DNA of 64,000 nucleotides from Aquarana catesbeiana (lineage: Eukaryota > Chordata > Amphibia > Anura > Ranidae): positions 233,221,015-233,285,014 of the forward strand of contig NC_133332.1 of NCBI RefSeq assembly GCF_042186555.1, read 5' to 3'. Position numbers and translations under genes: made by a program. Position 1 is the stretch's first letter; each line of letters begins with the position of its first letter. This document shows, in pieces, positions 33,340 through 43,770 of the stretch. Under the pieces are notes generated by a model. The model searched no databases. It saw only the letters and a list, made by a program, of their open reading frames with translations, and was not told the DNA's origin.

Positions 33340-33740
33340 GCACATCATTACCGCTCACCCATTGGGGGGTGAAGATGACATGGGGTGGGGTTTTAGGAAG
33401 CTGGCAGTGGGGTACAGGGGGGATAAAGTTGGCAGGGGGTGGGGGTGGTAGGAAGCTGGCAGTGGGGTGCAGGGGGGATGAGGATGACAGGGGATGGGGT
33501 GGTAGAAAGCTGGCAGAGGGGGTGAAGAAGGCAGAGGGTGGGGTGGTAGGAAGCTGGCAGAGGGGTGCGGGGGGATGAAGATGGCAGAGGGTGGGGTGGG
33601 GTGGTAGGATGCCAGACACAGGGGGATTATGATGAGGATGACAGGGGGTATGTTGGTAGTGGTGGCAGTGGGATACAGGGGAGATGATAAGTAAGATTAC
33701 AGGAGGTAGGGTGGTGGGATTCCAGGAACAGGGAGGATGA
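33340..33740. repeat. G-rich minisatellite (~45-60-bp irregular unit)
   Basis: Repeats of GGTAGGAAGCTGGCAG followed by GGGGTGCAGGGGGATGA(A/G)GATG(A/G)CAGAGGGTG. Arginine/glycine-rich and proline/histidine-rich open frames here are artefacts. Confidence 0.85.
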
Positions 33741-34440
33741 GGAGGATAATGATGTAGGTGGCATAAATATCGGCTGTGAGGTCACAGGCAGCCGGCAGCT
33801 GTGATTTACAGGGCGCCCTTGCTCGGGATGCTGTCAGTGTCGGGCACGGGCAGCCAGACCATAATGCAGTACCTTGAGGCTCTGGCTGGCAGACTGGCTC
33901 CTCGATGATTGCCAGGCGGCGGCGCCAGCTCTGGCAGGTCCATCCTGGAGAGCAGACCAGGGAGCTGCTCGGCCGCTACAGCTGCGAACATTACTCCAGC
34001 TCTGCACATGGCAGAGATCCACGGAGCGTGGCAGAAGGGGCGGGGCCGGGGAGGGGAGTACATAGAGCCACACACTGACCCTGGCACCTCAGGCAGTTCT
34101 GAAGTGGTTAGTCCACACCTGGCCAAGGAAAACTAGTTGCAGGCACTGGGAACACTGATTGGGGGACATTCCCTTCTACTGTCACACACACATTAGGTAA
34201 ATTAGGTGGCAGCGAAGCCCTCTGGAAGAGCGAGCCCTTAGGCGACTGCCTAATTTGCCTAATTAGAGAGCCGCCTCTGCTTAGGAGGAGCTGGTGACAT
34301 TACTTCTGGTCACGGTCGAGACCAGGAAGTAGGGATTTTATCGATACTGCTTGCTTTTAACCTAGATGTAAGGTATTATGTTTTAATAAAACCATTTATT
34401 CTGTGAAATGACTACACTATGGAGTTCTTATTTGTCTTGT
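33741..34440. other. Non-coding; probable DNA-transposon debris
   Basis: CTAATTTGCCTAATTAGAGA and GCCGCCTCTG near 34250-34278 resemble a hAT-type terminus. The left partner may be GATTGGACCCAGGGTAAAC near 33154, which also begins the repeat at 45.84 kb. Not proven. Confidence 0.35.
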
Positions 34441-35397
34441 ATGGCCTATGAATGGAGGAGAGGAGGAAATCCAATACAGCATAGCGGATATTTATCCCTG
34501 GGTTTATTCTGTAATAAGAGGAGACGAGAGGAGACGAGAGTACAGAAGAGGAGTGGAATGTGATTTTGTCCTTAAAGGATCCATATATTATAGCCTCGTC
34601 AGACCAGCTGTGGATTTCGATGCAGGAGAGGAGAGCGGAACATGAACTGCTGCTAAGGATATGTATACCAAAGCGCCATTAGACCTGTTGTGGTCTTTGT
34701 TTAAGGTGAGCTGCTGGGGCACACTCCTGGCAGATACCTGATGGTGGGAGCAATTGTGTTCACAACTTTCAAAAACTGTTTTTTGAGCACGTGATCTTCA
34801 CATCTCGACCCTTTTTGATGCACAAGCACTTTATTATTTAGGACCCATTTTAATATTTTTTTAATGTAAAATCAGATGAATATCTGCTTTTGATTCTAGC
34901 ACTTTATCACTGTTTCACATATTATTGCATATTACTGTTTTTTTTTTTTTTTTTGTTTTTTTTTTAAATAGGCTTAGTCATTTATGCATATTTGTTTATT
35001 TTTGCTGTTTAGCTTCTTTAATTAGTGCTGTTTGTTTTGTGTGTTTTGTTTTTTTTTTTTAATTAGGGATAGCTGTTCATGCATATTTGTCTATCTTTGC
35101 AGCATAGCTTCTTGAATTAACGCACCATTTTTATTATTATTATCCATAAAGGATGGCATCATAATACTCTAAATAAACAGCTTATATCTCTCCAAGTTCT
35201 GCTTTACTGGACATGCTCTCTTGGACAAACTTTTTGTATGACGTATGCTTTTACCTTATGGCAAGCTCCCTTTTTTGGCTGAAACACGCTTGATGCACTC
35301 TAGCATTGGAGCTGCCTGTGCATTGTTCCTGTCTCTCCTTGTGGCATTTAGCTGGGCATTCCATGTTTCTCAATTGCAACCTGGTACCATAAAATCT
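34441..35397 (+). other. PLE terminal (pLTR-like) non-coding region
   Basis: Plus-oriented, AT-rich sequence upstream of the hammerhead-like core and the element end. It includes a short direct repeat (GAGGAGACGA, twice, near 34516-34536) and T-rich tracts. No protein remnant. Confidence 0.5.
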
Positions 35398-35429
35398 CCT
35401 GAGGAAGCTATGAAGCGAAATGCGTAACG
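35398..35429 (+). ncRNA. Hammerhead-ribozyme-like motif, consensus core boxes
   Basis: CTGAGGA, short stem II (AGC...AGC with inverted pairing GCT/AGC), GAAA, then TGCGTAAC. Both invariant boxes match CUGANGA and GAAA. Located about 290 bp before the right end of a PLE insertion, the expected place in a PLE terminal repeat. Confidence 0.6.
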
Positions 35430-36218
35430 ATCCCATGGGGGCCCCGGTATGAAAAACCCTCTCTATAGACAAGCTACAGAGTCTACCATATCTATGGGCA
35501 TACCTACAGGTTTTCTGGTGTTCACATAGGTTACACCTAGTTGGGACAATATCATGTATATACACTGAAATACTTGCTTTCAATTTTGATTTTACAAAAT
35601 GGTTTTAATATGAAGTTATAATAAATTTGAATTTTTATTCAAGTGAGTGCTCTCTCTTCCATTTGGGTCTACTGGTGGCTACCAATTTAAAGTCCATATT
35701 CATCTTTGGTTTTTTCTTTTAGTCTCCTCAAGCAGCTGAAATGAGACAGTTATCAGGCATAGGTCAGATTTTCTCCTAAGGGGGATTTCCTTGTCAAAAG
35801 AAGTTTATTGAGTATACAATGTTATAAAGATACATAAAGTAAGTTTACAAGGATCTATAAAGTAAGCTCATTGTTTTACAGTAGGGTTTATATAGGTAAA
35901 TATCATGAAATTTCAAATATTAAACATTGGGTTCACGTAAACCTAAATTAAAGATATATATCATTTCCTTAGTTACTTTTGTAGGTATTTAAATGATTTA
36001 TACCTACTATACATATTGTTTACAAGTAGAGTGTATATAGGTCAAATAAATTCTGATAATGAGCTTTAATCGTAAGGTGGAGAAAAGGAAAGAGAAAGAA
36101 GAAAAAGGGTTGAAAGGTAGAGGTATGGTCCACAAGGTTGTCCCGCTCGTCAGTTTATTATTCTTTTTAGTTCTCTTTGAAGCCTTAGAATGGGTGTCTC
36201 TGTAAGTCATTTAATCTG

Positions 36219-39200
36219 TTACCATGGCAACAGGACAGAGTCATTGAAATTTGACAGGAACTGTTGTTTTATCCAAGGATGCCAAAGTTTTTCAAATTTT
36301 GGAATTTGATTTTGATCGATGGCTACCATCTTAGCATGGGACATTGTATTATTCATTCTGTGAATTGTTTCTGCTAGTACCAATGTAGGAGATTTCCATG
36401 CCTTGGCCACTGTTTGTTTTGCAGCCGTTATTAGTTGGATCATAAGTTTGAATTGAGAGAGTGTTAACCATTCCGGTTTTAGATTAAGTAAAGTTAAATA
36501 TGGATCTGGTTGTATTATTTTTTTAAATATTTTAGATGCAATCACGAAGACTTCCTTCCAGAAGGTTTGGATTACTGGGCACGTCCACCATATGTGTAAA
36601 TATGTGCCTATTTCTGGGCATCCTCGAAAACAAAGAGTTTTGCCACTCTAGCGGGTACATGGTACCAGCGAGTTAGGACTTTATAATTTGTCTCCAGTGC
36701 CAAGATGTTGGGTGAAGATGACTTAGATGTGAGCCATATATTAGACCAGTCCGTGTCTTCTAAAGTTCGTCCCAGGTCCTCCTCCCATCTCTGAACGTAA
36801 GAGGGTCTATTAAGATTTGCTACTCCATATAATTGATTATAAAGTGATGAAATTGTACCTTTAGCAAATGGATCTTTTGTACAGATTGATTCAAAAATGG
36901 ATAATTGGGATAATGGTGTATCCCCCTTTAGGAATGGTGTATAGAAATTTTTGATTTGGAGATATCTAAATATGTCAGAGTTTGGTAGATCATATTTTTC
37001 TCTAAGCGATGGGAATGAAAGGAATGATTTAGATGCTATGAAGTCATTTAGTGTCTGAATGCCTGATGTTGTCCAAGCTTTAAAAGAATTTGGGTAGATC
37101 CATGCCGGATAAAAGGCCGGATTTCTGATAAAAGAAAGGAGAGGATTGTGTGGAGATTGTAACTGATATTTGGTTTTTAGTTTATCCCAGAAAGATAAGA
37201 AGTGTTTAGTTATGGGATTATGAATTTTAAAGCGGTCTTTGGGATCAAGCCATAATAAATTTGATATTAATAGAGGGTCATTTTCTGAAGCCTCTATAAA
37301 TACCCATAATGGGATTTCCTGTTTTGCATGGTATTTGGACAGACTGGCCAAATGTGCTGCTCTGTAGTAGTTAGTAAAATTAGGGTATCCCAGGCCTCCT
37401 TTATTTTTGGGAAGATGTAGTGTGTGTATAGGTATACGTGGTTTAGAAGAGCCCCATATAAACGAAGTTGCTCTTTTTTGTACTATTCTCAAAAAATAGG
37501 AAGGAATTGGAATAGGGAGGACTCTGAATAGATAAAGCAATTTGGGTAGAATAGTCATTTTGATTGCATTAATCTTCCCTATCCAGGATAAAGGAAGTTG
37601 CGACCATTGTTTTATTAGATTTGTGATCTGTCTTAATACAGAAGGATAATTGGTTGAGAATAAGTCAGAATGAGATGCTGTTAAATGAATTCCAAGATAT
37701 GGGATTGATTTTTCTGCCCATGTGAATGGGAGTGCAGCCCTAGCCGGGATCAATTCCATGTTTGTGAGTGAAATATTAAGCACTAGGCATTTCTTAGGAT
37801 TAATCATAAGGCCGGATAGGGCTGCAAATCCATCAAGAGCTGGTATTAAGTTAGGACCAGAGACCTGTGGTGATGATAGAAAAAGTAATATATCGTCTGC
37901 AAATATACATAATTTGTTTATAATACCTCCTACTTCAATGCCAGTTATAGTTTGGTTTGTTCTGATGTATTGGGCCATGGGTTCGAGTATAAGGGCAAAT
38001 AATAAGGGAGATAATGGGCAACCCTGTCGGGTACCTCTTTCGATATTAAAGGCTTCAGATTTGTATCCAGCATATTTTATATAGGCTTTGGGTTTATTAT
38101 ATAATGCTTTGATTCATGTTAAAAAGTGGGGTCCAAAACCCCATTTTTGTAATGAATATTGCATATATTGCCAGGATACTGTGTCAAATGCCCTCTTAAT
38201 ATCGAGAGATAGAAAACATAAAGGGATTTTCCGTTTTTTAGCAATATGTGCCAATAACACTGCCCTGCGTATATTATCGCCTGCCTGTCTATTTGGCATA
38301 AAGCCTACTTGATCTCTATGTATTAATTTTCCTATAATGCTATTGAGGCGTTTTGCTATTATTTTTGCTAATAATTTAATATCGAGGTTTAACAGAGAGA
38401 TAGGCCGATAATTCACACAGAAAGTATCATCAGAAAGGGGTTTTGGGATCATACAAACAATTGCCATTAGTGTTTCTTGCCGAAAAGAATGTCCATCTAG
38501 AAGTTTGTTAAAAGTTTCAGTGAGAATGGGAGAGAGTATTTCTGAGAATGTTTTATAGTATAAAGCCAAGTAGCCGTCTGGGCCTGGTCTTTTGTTAAGT
38601 TTTAGGTCTTTTATGGCGTTAGCAACTTCATCTATAGTTATAGGCTCATCCAAACTGCTTTTTTGATTCTGAGATAACTCAGGTAAGGTTATTTTTGAGA
38701 AGAAGGATTCAGCTTCTGTAGGATTAAATTCATTGTTTGTCTTGTATAAAGTTGCGAGATGTGAGTGAAATTTATGGACTATTTTAACTGGATTACAAGT
38801 GTAAACATTTTTTGATAATTTCAAACGTATTGGTTTGAAAGATTTGTTAGTTGAATTTAATGCCCGAGCCAAATATGTACCTGGTTTGTTTGTATTCATG
38901 TAGAAATTGTGTTTGGAGCGTTTGAGGGATTTATCAACTGACTCAGTGAGAAATAGATCGTATTCCAATCTAGATTTTTCCAGATGAGATTTTGTACTCT
39001 GAGATGGATTATCTTGAAATGATATGTAGGCTGCATTAAAATTGAGTTCTAGTTTTTTTGCTAGATTTTTGCGTTCCCGTTTAAATAGTGCCATTTGTCT
39101 TTGTATTGTACCACGCAAGACAGGCTTATGAGCTTCCCACAGTGTTATTGGGGAGATGTCTGTTGTATTATTAATTGATATGTATTCCTTTAAAGCTTGT

Positions 39201-39991
39201 TCAATGGCCATCTGATGTAGTGGGTGTTTGAACATTATGTCCGGTAAGTACCACGTTGGGTCATGCGCTTTTGGTATGGCTGAGGCTATAGTAGTGTATA
39301 CTGCATTATGGTCAGACCACGGAATCGGAATTATATCTGATGCAATAATTTCTGGTATCATTCCTATTGTTAGAAAAATATGATCTATTCTGGTGAAGGT
39401 TTGATGAGGGTGCGAGAAATAAGTGAATTTCTTTTTCATTGGGTTACTTTCTCTCCATGAATCTACCAGATTGTATTTGGAAAGAAGTTGAGAAAAAGGT
39501 AATCTAGAGGTTATTTTGGATGGTGTAAAAGGTGATTTATCTAGAAATGGGAGGAGGACCTGGTTCGAATCCCCACACATTATCACTGTTCCTATTTTGT
39601 GTGTATTAATCACTTGTAATATATGTGAGAGGAATGGTGTAGGTTGTTTGTTAGGAGCGTAGTAGGAAATCACCGTGATTGCTGTATCCATTATATAACC
39701 CATGAGTATCAGGTATCTACCTTCTGGGTCTTTAATTTCTGATGATAAGGTGAATGGTGTGGATCGGTGAAATGCAATTAGAGTTCCCCTTTGCTTGGTA
39801 CAGGCAGAAGCCGTGTAAATTTGTTGATAAAAAGGAGAAATATATTTTGGAGTAGAATCTTTGGTGAAGTGTGTTTCTTGGAGGCATACTATGTGAGCCT
39901 TCTTGTTATGGAAAGTACGGAAGGCTTTGGTCCTTTTTTGAGGGACATTTATTCCCTGAACATTCAGGGAAAGTATATTCAGTGGTGCCAT
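36219..39991 (-). pseudogene. L1 ORF2: AP endonuclease and reverse transcriptase, one stop and one frameshift
   Basis: Starts at ATG 39991 with an APE-type endonuclease (LNILSLNVQG, then LQETH near residue 38, and a SDHN motif near residue 237). The RT follows: KRPGPDGYLALYY, NYRPISLLNLDIKLLAK, LSLDIKRAFDTVSW (motif A), GTRQGCPLSPLLF, and the catalytic FADDILLF (near 37900). An in-frame TGA at 38114-38116 interrupts the palm; the same frame continues without other stops to 36608. A frame change near 36625 then moves the C-terminus (GTYLHIWWTCP, a Cys/His-type region) to the frame ending at 36219. ORF2 nicks target DNA and reverse-transcribes the element's RNA. Two lesions in about 1,250 codons indicate a young copy. 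Confidence 0.94.
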
Positions 39992-40933
39992 GGCAATAGA
40001 TCAAATAGTTTTGACTTACTTTTTGTTATGCAGAGCTGACTGCGCAGATCAACCTGTGTGTACTGAAGAGATAAATAGATAGAAAAGAAACCAGTGAATT
40101 CTGGAGTAAAGAGTAAACAAAAAACATATGAGATTAGATGATACATTGTATAAATTATTTTTTGCAAGTAATCACAATTTACCCGTGAAAGAGAATAAAT
40201 ATCTCTCTCAGGGGAATAAGTGCCTTCGTCACACTCCCACATAATATGGTTGGGAGAATGAGGAGGGCTAATGGGGGTACACGGATCTTCCGCTTACAGG
40301 AGAGAAGTGCTATGTCAAAAGACATCAAAATGATGTTTCATTAATTGGAGTGCAGAATATAGTTTTTGTTGAAATTATTTATTCCAGGGTGGTTGTATAT
40401 GGTTAGTCTTGCCCTAGGCAAAATAATTCAGTTAGAAAGGTACTGTTAATAACTTTGGTATTGATGAAGATAGTTTGAATTATTTTGGGATTTTAACCCT
40501 TTTAGAGTAAACAATTACATATTTTATTCATATGTAACTAGATATGTTAACTCATAAAATTGAGGTTGTATTGCTTCAGATTAGAATAAACAAAAACATA
40601 ATTCTAGGAACTAGTTAGGTAATAATATATTTGTTTTAAGAAAAGAAAGAAAAAGCTTCCATTACTTCTGGATTATTGAACATATTTGTCCTAAAAAGTA
40701 ATAAATCTATTGTTATTACCTGATAATATATAACTGAACAAGAATTTCCTTATTTCACTTATATATTCTAAGGCTATATGAATCAGAAGTAATAAGAAAT
40801 ATAACTGGAATGTAACATGATCCCACACAGTGTGTGACTATCAGAATGCAGTTACATTCAGTTATAAATATAGGTTTTTTATAGAGAACCATCTCTTAGT
40901 ATAATAAATGAAGAGATATCAGGAATTAGGATG
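39992..40933 (-). other. L1 inter-ORF spacer, 0.94 kb
   Basis: Non-coding AT-rich interval between ORF1 and ORF2. I saw no terminal repeats or target duplications that would mark a nested insertion. Confidence 0.7.
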
Positions 40934-42001
40934 TCAGTCCATTGAATCTTCTTGGTCCATGGATGATGTGGCATAACGGCCTCTTTTGTGAGAATGAAGA
41001 TTCCCATTTTGTTCTGAAATTTTCTGGGTGCTGCCTGAAGGTGAAGATGACGCCATTCTTCTGCGTGTGGGAGTGTTGCTGCTTGTGGGTTCTGTCAGAT
41101 TTAATTTTAAAAGGGTTTGCTGTAGTTCATCTGCTGATCTGCTTCTGTAAATTGTACCTTGGTAGTTAAATCTGACTGAAAAGGGGAAGCCCCATTGATA
41201 CATAATGTTGTGGCGTTGCAGTTCCATTAGTTGGGGTTTCATGGAACGTCTTTTAGTAATAGGAAGTTGGGATAGGTCAGCAAAAATTTGATAATTGTGT
41301 CCTTGAAAATTAAGTTCCTTTTTTTCTCTTGCAGCAATTAGTATTTGTTCTTTCGTTCTGTAATAATGAAATTTTGTGATTATATCACGTGGGGGTCCAT
41401 CTTTCTTTTTGGCTGTGAGGGCTCTGTGTACTCTGTCCAGTTCTAAACGTTCAATAGGGATATCTGGCTTTAGTTCTTGTAATAGAGCAGTAATAGTAGA
41501 TTACAGGTCTGTCACAGTTTCAGGTATTCCCCTTATGCGCAAGTTTGAACGTCTGGCTCTATTTTCGTAATCTTCGAGCTTAGTTTGAAGTATTAAATTC
41601 TCTTTTTTTAATTGTTCCAATTCTGTTATATTTTCTTGGGTTGTAATTTCAATTTCATCCATTTTTATTTCTAAGGCTGCGTTGCGGTTTCCCAGCTCTC
41701 TTATTTCTTTGGTTAGGCTTTTTGTTATTTGGTCTGAGGTTTGTTTTAAAGCCTTATGAAGCATCTTTTCAAATTGTAATAATATTACTGGGGATACTGA
41801 GGAGGCTTGTGGAGAAGTTTGTGAGAGGATTTGTTCTGTATCTGACTCAAATGGAGAGTCTTGCTGTGACATTTTTTGTCTGTGAGAGCGCCCTGATGCT
41901 GTATCTTGTGAGGTGACTGGAGCTGCTTCAGCTGCAGTGAGTGCCTGTGAGCTCTTTGTGAGGTGATTTTTATTTCTGCCACGGTTTCCTCCCAGTACCA
42001 T
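40934..42001 (-). pseudogene. L1 ORF1 (coiled coil plus RRM-type RNA-binding protein), one nonsense codon
   Basis: The frame is open to 42124, but I favour the ATG at 41999-42001 (MVLGGNRGRNKN) as the start; it leaves a 160-bp 5' leader. A long heptad-rich coiled coil (near 41600-41780) is followed by ENRARRSNLRIRGIPE, the entry to the L1 ORF1 RNA-recognition domain. A TAA at 41501-41503 interrupts that domain. The same frame then continues (DRVHRAL, DIITKFHYY, FADLS) to the stop at 40934, giving about 355 codons. ORF1 proteins trimerise through the coiled coil and coat L1 RNA. The single nonsense codon would remove the RNA-binding half, so this copy cannot supply ORF1 without read-through. 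Confidence 0.9.
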
Positions 42002-42176
42002 ATTTCCTGCCCAAACTTTCACAGTTTGTTCCCTGGGGCAAAAAGGTTCAAATGGATACCTTTTGAGCCTGCAGGCTCCGCTTTGTCCTTCTCTTCTCTC
42101 CTCAGCGGTGTGGAGCTCTAACAATGCATGTCTGCTCTGCTAGGCTCCGCCTCCTGCCCTCCCTAAGGGGGATTTC

Positions 42177-43770
42177 AACCTTACACCATGTTGGCATTTC
42201 TTTTCTGACAGGTAGAAAATACAGGGGAATAACAGCACACACATCTGTCTACTGGACCCCATTCCCTCACAGATACTATAATCGCCCCCTTCTGCTATCC
42301 TATGCTCCCTTGCTCACATCTTCAATCTCTCCCTCTCTACTGGCACCTTCCCTCCCCTCCAAAACATGAGCTGATCACCCCCATACTTAACCACTTCAGC
42401 CCCAGAAGGATTTACTCCCTTAATAACCAGGCAATTTTTTGCGATACTGAAAATTGCGCAGTCATGCAACGTTGTACACAAACAAAATGTATGTCCTTTT
42501 TTTCCCACAAATAGAGCTTTCTTTTGGTGGTATTTGAACACCTCTCCAGTTTTTATTTTTTGCACTCTAAACAAAAAAAGACCGACAGTTTTGAAAAAAA
42601 AAATATATTTTTTTTTACTTTTTGCTATAATAAATAATCAAAAAAAAAAAATTCTTCATCAGTTTAGGCCAATATGTATTCTTCTATATATTTTTGGTAA
42701 AAAAATCCCAATAAGCATATAATGATTGGTTTGCACAAAAGTTATAGCGTCTACAATATAGGGGATATATTTGTGGCATTTTTATTATAATTGTTTTGTT
42801 TTTTTTTACTAGTAATGGCATTGATCAGTGATTTTTGCGACATTGCAGTGGACAGATCAGACACGTTTGACACTTTTTTAGGACCAGTGACATTTATACA
42901 GCGATCAAATGACATTGGCAGGGAAGGGGTTAACACTAGGGGGTGATCAAGGGGTTAAGCATTCCCTAGGGAGGTGTTTCTAACTGTGGGGGGAGTATAC
43001 TGACTGGGAGTAGAGAGAGATCGATGTTTCTGATCACAAGGAATAGACAATCTTTCTCTACTCCCTTGTCAGAACGAGGATCTGCTTGTTTACATTGACA
43101 GAACCCCCTTCTGGCTCTCTGTGGAGCAATCGCGGGTGGCCAGCGGACATCGCGGGCCACGCCCATCAGCTCCGGTGGCGCGCACCTGCTATTGCTCTTA
43201 AAAGCAGCCGACATACACCTACCGCATTAGAATGATGGCGGCTGGTCAACAAGCGGTTAAACAGCCCTCACTGAAACCCACCAGCCTGAACAGCTTAAGA
43301 CCAATCTTCTGCCTCCCACTTACCTCTAAATTTTCAGAATGCTTGGTCTACAACTGTCTGTGCTCCTACCTCACTGACAACAACCTTCGTGACCCCTTAC
43401 AGTATGGCTTTCGCTTACTACACTCCACTGAAATTGCCACACCAAAACTCACTAATGATCTACTAACTGCAAAAACCAATGGCTACTACTTCATACTCAT
43501 ATTACTAGACCTTTCTGCGGCCTTTAATACTGTCGAACACCCACTCTCAATAAACTCCACTCTCTTGGCCTTCAAGACTCTGCTCTCTCCTGGTTTTCCT
43601 CCTACACATCACAGTGTTCCTTCAGTGTTACCTATAACTCTGTCTCCTCCTCTCCACTTCCTCTAGGGTTCCCGCAAGGTTCTGCCCTCGGACCCCTGCT
43701 CTTCTCCATCTACACCTCCTTTCTTGGTCACTTGATAAACTCCCATGGTCATCTCTATGCTGATGACACC
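42177..43770 (+). pseudogene. CR1/L2-type LINE reverse transcriptase fragment, split by a TTAA MITE
   Basis: Recognisable from about 42237 to 42386 and again from 43261 to 43770. The second part encodes the RT fingers and palm: LNSLRPIFCLPLTSKFSECL, DPLQYGFRLLHSTEIAT, and LLDLSAAFNTVEHPL (motif A), with the catalytic HLYADDT just before 43771. Removing the MITE and one TTAA rejoins the coding frame (PILKQPSLKPTSL), which shows the MITE arrived later. A frame change lies between motif A and YADD. The sequence then stops at a TA where a Tc1 element begins; the C-terminal RT and 3' tail were not found on the other side. Same superfamily as 7092-8404 but different coverage. Confidence 0.88.
42391..43256. 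mobile_element. TTAA-flanked piggyBac-type MITE in the CR1/L2 fragment
   Basis: TTAA at 42387-42390 and 43257-43260; left end CCACTTCAGCCCC. The interior contains TTTTGGTGGTATTTGA, GCACAAAAGTTATAGCGTCT and CAGGGAAGGGGTTAACACTA, shared with 50121-50965 and, in reverse, with about 53020-53467. Confidence 0.9.

Larger units (their letters stand above)
29843..35718 (+). mobile_element. PLE-type insertion with inverted head, 14-16-bp target duplication, nested repeats
   Basis: TTAGTCTCCTCAAGCA occurs at 29827-29842 and 35719-35734, exactly bracketing the interval. The first ~125 bp (about 29902-30026) is the reverse complement of the last ~124 bp (about 35595-35718), including CTCTCTTCCATTTGGGTCTA and CTACCAATTTAAAGTCCATA. 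The plus-oriented terminal part (about 34440-35718) carries a consensus-like hammerhead core at 35398. The middle contains a TTAA MITE remnant, a minisatellite, the palindromic PLE insertion at 32 kb, and other repeats. Confidence 0.8.
35790..42161 (-). mobile_element. Full-length L1-type LINE with 15-bp target duplication
   Basis: CCTAAGGGGGATTTC flanks the element at 35775-35789 and 42162-42176. On the minus strand it runs from a G-rich 5' start (GGAGGGCAGGAGGCGGAGCC) through ORF1 (to 40934), a 0.94-kb spacer, ORF2 (39991-36219) and a 3' region ending AATAAACTTCTTTTGACAAG. Total 6.37 kb. A 3'-end copy of the same family sits at 54215-54550. Only three coding lesions were recognised. Confidence 0.93.

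Noticed and set aside
39556..39577. GGTTCGAATCC, a perfect tRNA B-box-like word
   Set aside because: It lies inside the L1 ORF2 coding region with no A box or cloverleaf around it, so I treat it as chance.
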